A DNA stretch of 32,692 bases from positions 1 through 32,692 of the forward strand of contig CAUHCN010000029.1 in assembly GCA_959604825.1 (NCBI GenBank), written 5' to 3'. The position numbers were made by a program, and so were the translations under genes. Source of the stretch: an uncultured Collinsella sp. Its GTDB lineage: Bacteria > Actinomycetota > Coriobacteriia > Coriobacteriales > Coriobacteriaceae. Below are positions 30,189 to 32,692 of this stretch, piece after piece (position 1 is the stretch's first letter; every line of letters begins with the position of its first letter). The notes below the pieces were generated by a model that saw only the letters and a program-made list of their open reading frames with translations, did no database searches and was not told the DNA's origin.

Positions 30189-30220
30189 GCCTGTATACCT
30201 ATATGAGAGGAGAGGGGTAT

Positions 30221-32692
<2,472 letters not shown>

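Larger units (their letters stand above)
29770..30220. other. 450-base spacer and leader before nifJ
   Basis: No gene is supported. It holds the REP-like fragment, a TACAAT -10-like box (29934-29939), a hairpin ACCCGCA (29942-29948) / TGCGGGT (29962-29968), and a perfect palindrome CCCGGCGATCGCCGGG (30173-30188). If transcription starts after TACAAT the leader is about 275 bases, long enough for an RNA control element. Confidence 0.55.

Overview
The window looks like chromosomal DNA of an anaerobic, high-GC Actinomycetota member, most likely a Coriobacteriia gut bacterium such as Collinsella. This is inferred from the actinobacterial-type FHA / PP2C / RodA / PBP / Ser-Thr kinase cluster, the mannose PTS, pyruvate:ferredoxin oxidoreductase, and the dnaX-ybaB-recR order. 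No species can be fixed from the sequence alone.

Layout. Positions 1-376 are an AT-rich leader with GTTTAAAC palindromes. Positions 377-3659 hold a mannose-family PTS operon: fused EIIAB, EIIC, EIID, then a DUF956 (ManO-like) protein with its own promoter. Positions 3713-3883 carry an unusual array of alternating palindromic repeats, followed by tRNA-Arg(CCT). Positions 4193-14361 (minus strand) form a cell-envelope signalling and peptidoglycan operon read from right to left: multi-TM Ser/Thr kinase, DUF3662-FHA protein, membrane FHA protein, PP2C phosphatase, one polypeptide fusing a RodA/FtsW-type SEDS glycosyltransferase to a class B PBP, and a PASTA kinase. Several of these genes overlap by 4 bp. 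A second copy of the repeat array (14520-14658) sits upstream of this operon.

Positions 14801-20636 (plus strand) are an accessory-looking cassette of apparently lower GC: a duplicated membrane LuxR regulator, a small secreted four-cysteine protein, two ABC permeases, an ABC ATPase, and an exported protein resembling DUF5028. It looks like an export, immunity or bacteriocin-type system whose substrate may be the secreted protein. This is the most likely undescribed system in the window.

The chromosomal backbone resumes with a YcxB-like membrane protein (minus), dnaX, a small membrane-anchored orphan (minus), ybaB and recR. Positions 26075-29769 hold a second signalling operon: an exported Ser/Gly-rich protein, an atypical multi-TM Ser/Thr kinase and an FHA protein. 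A 450-bp spacer with hairpins then leads into nifJ (pyruvate:ferredoxin oxidoreductase), which runs off the right edge.

Together the two kinase clusters supply three Ser/Thr kinases, three FHA readers and one phosphatase, implying phosphorylation control of wall synthesis, with PASTA domains sensing the cell surface.
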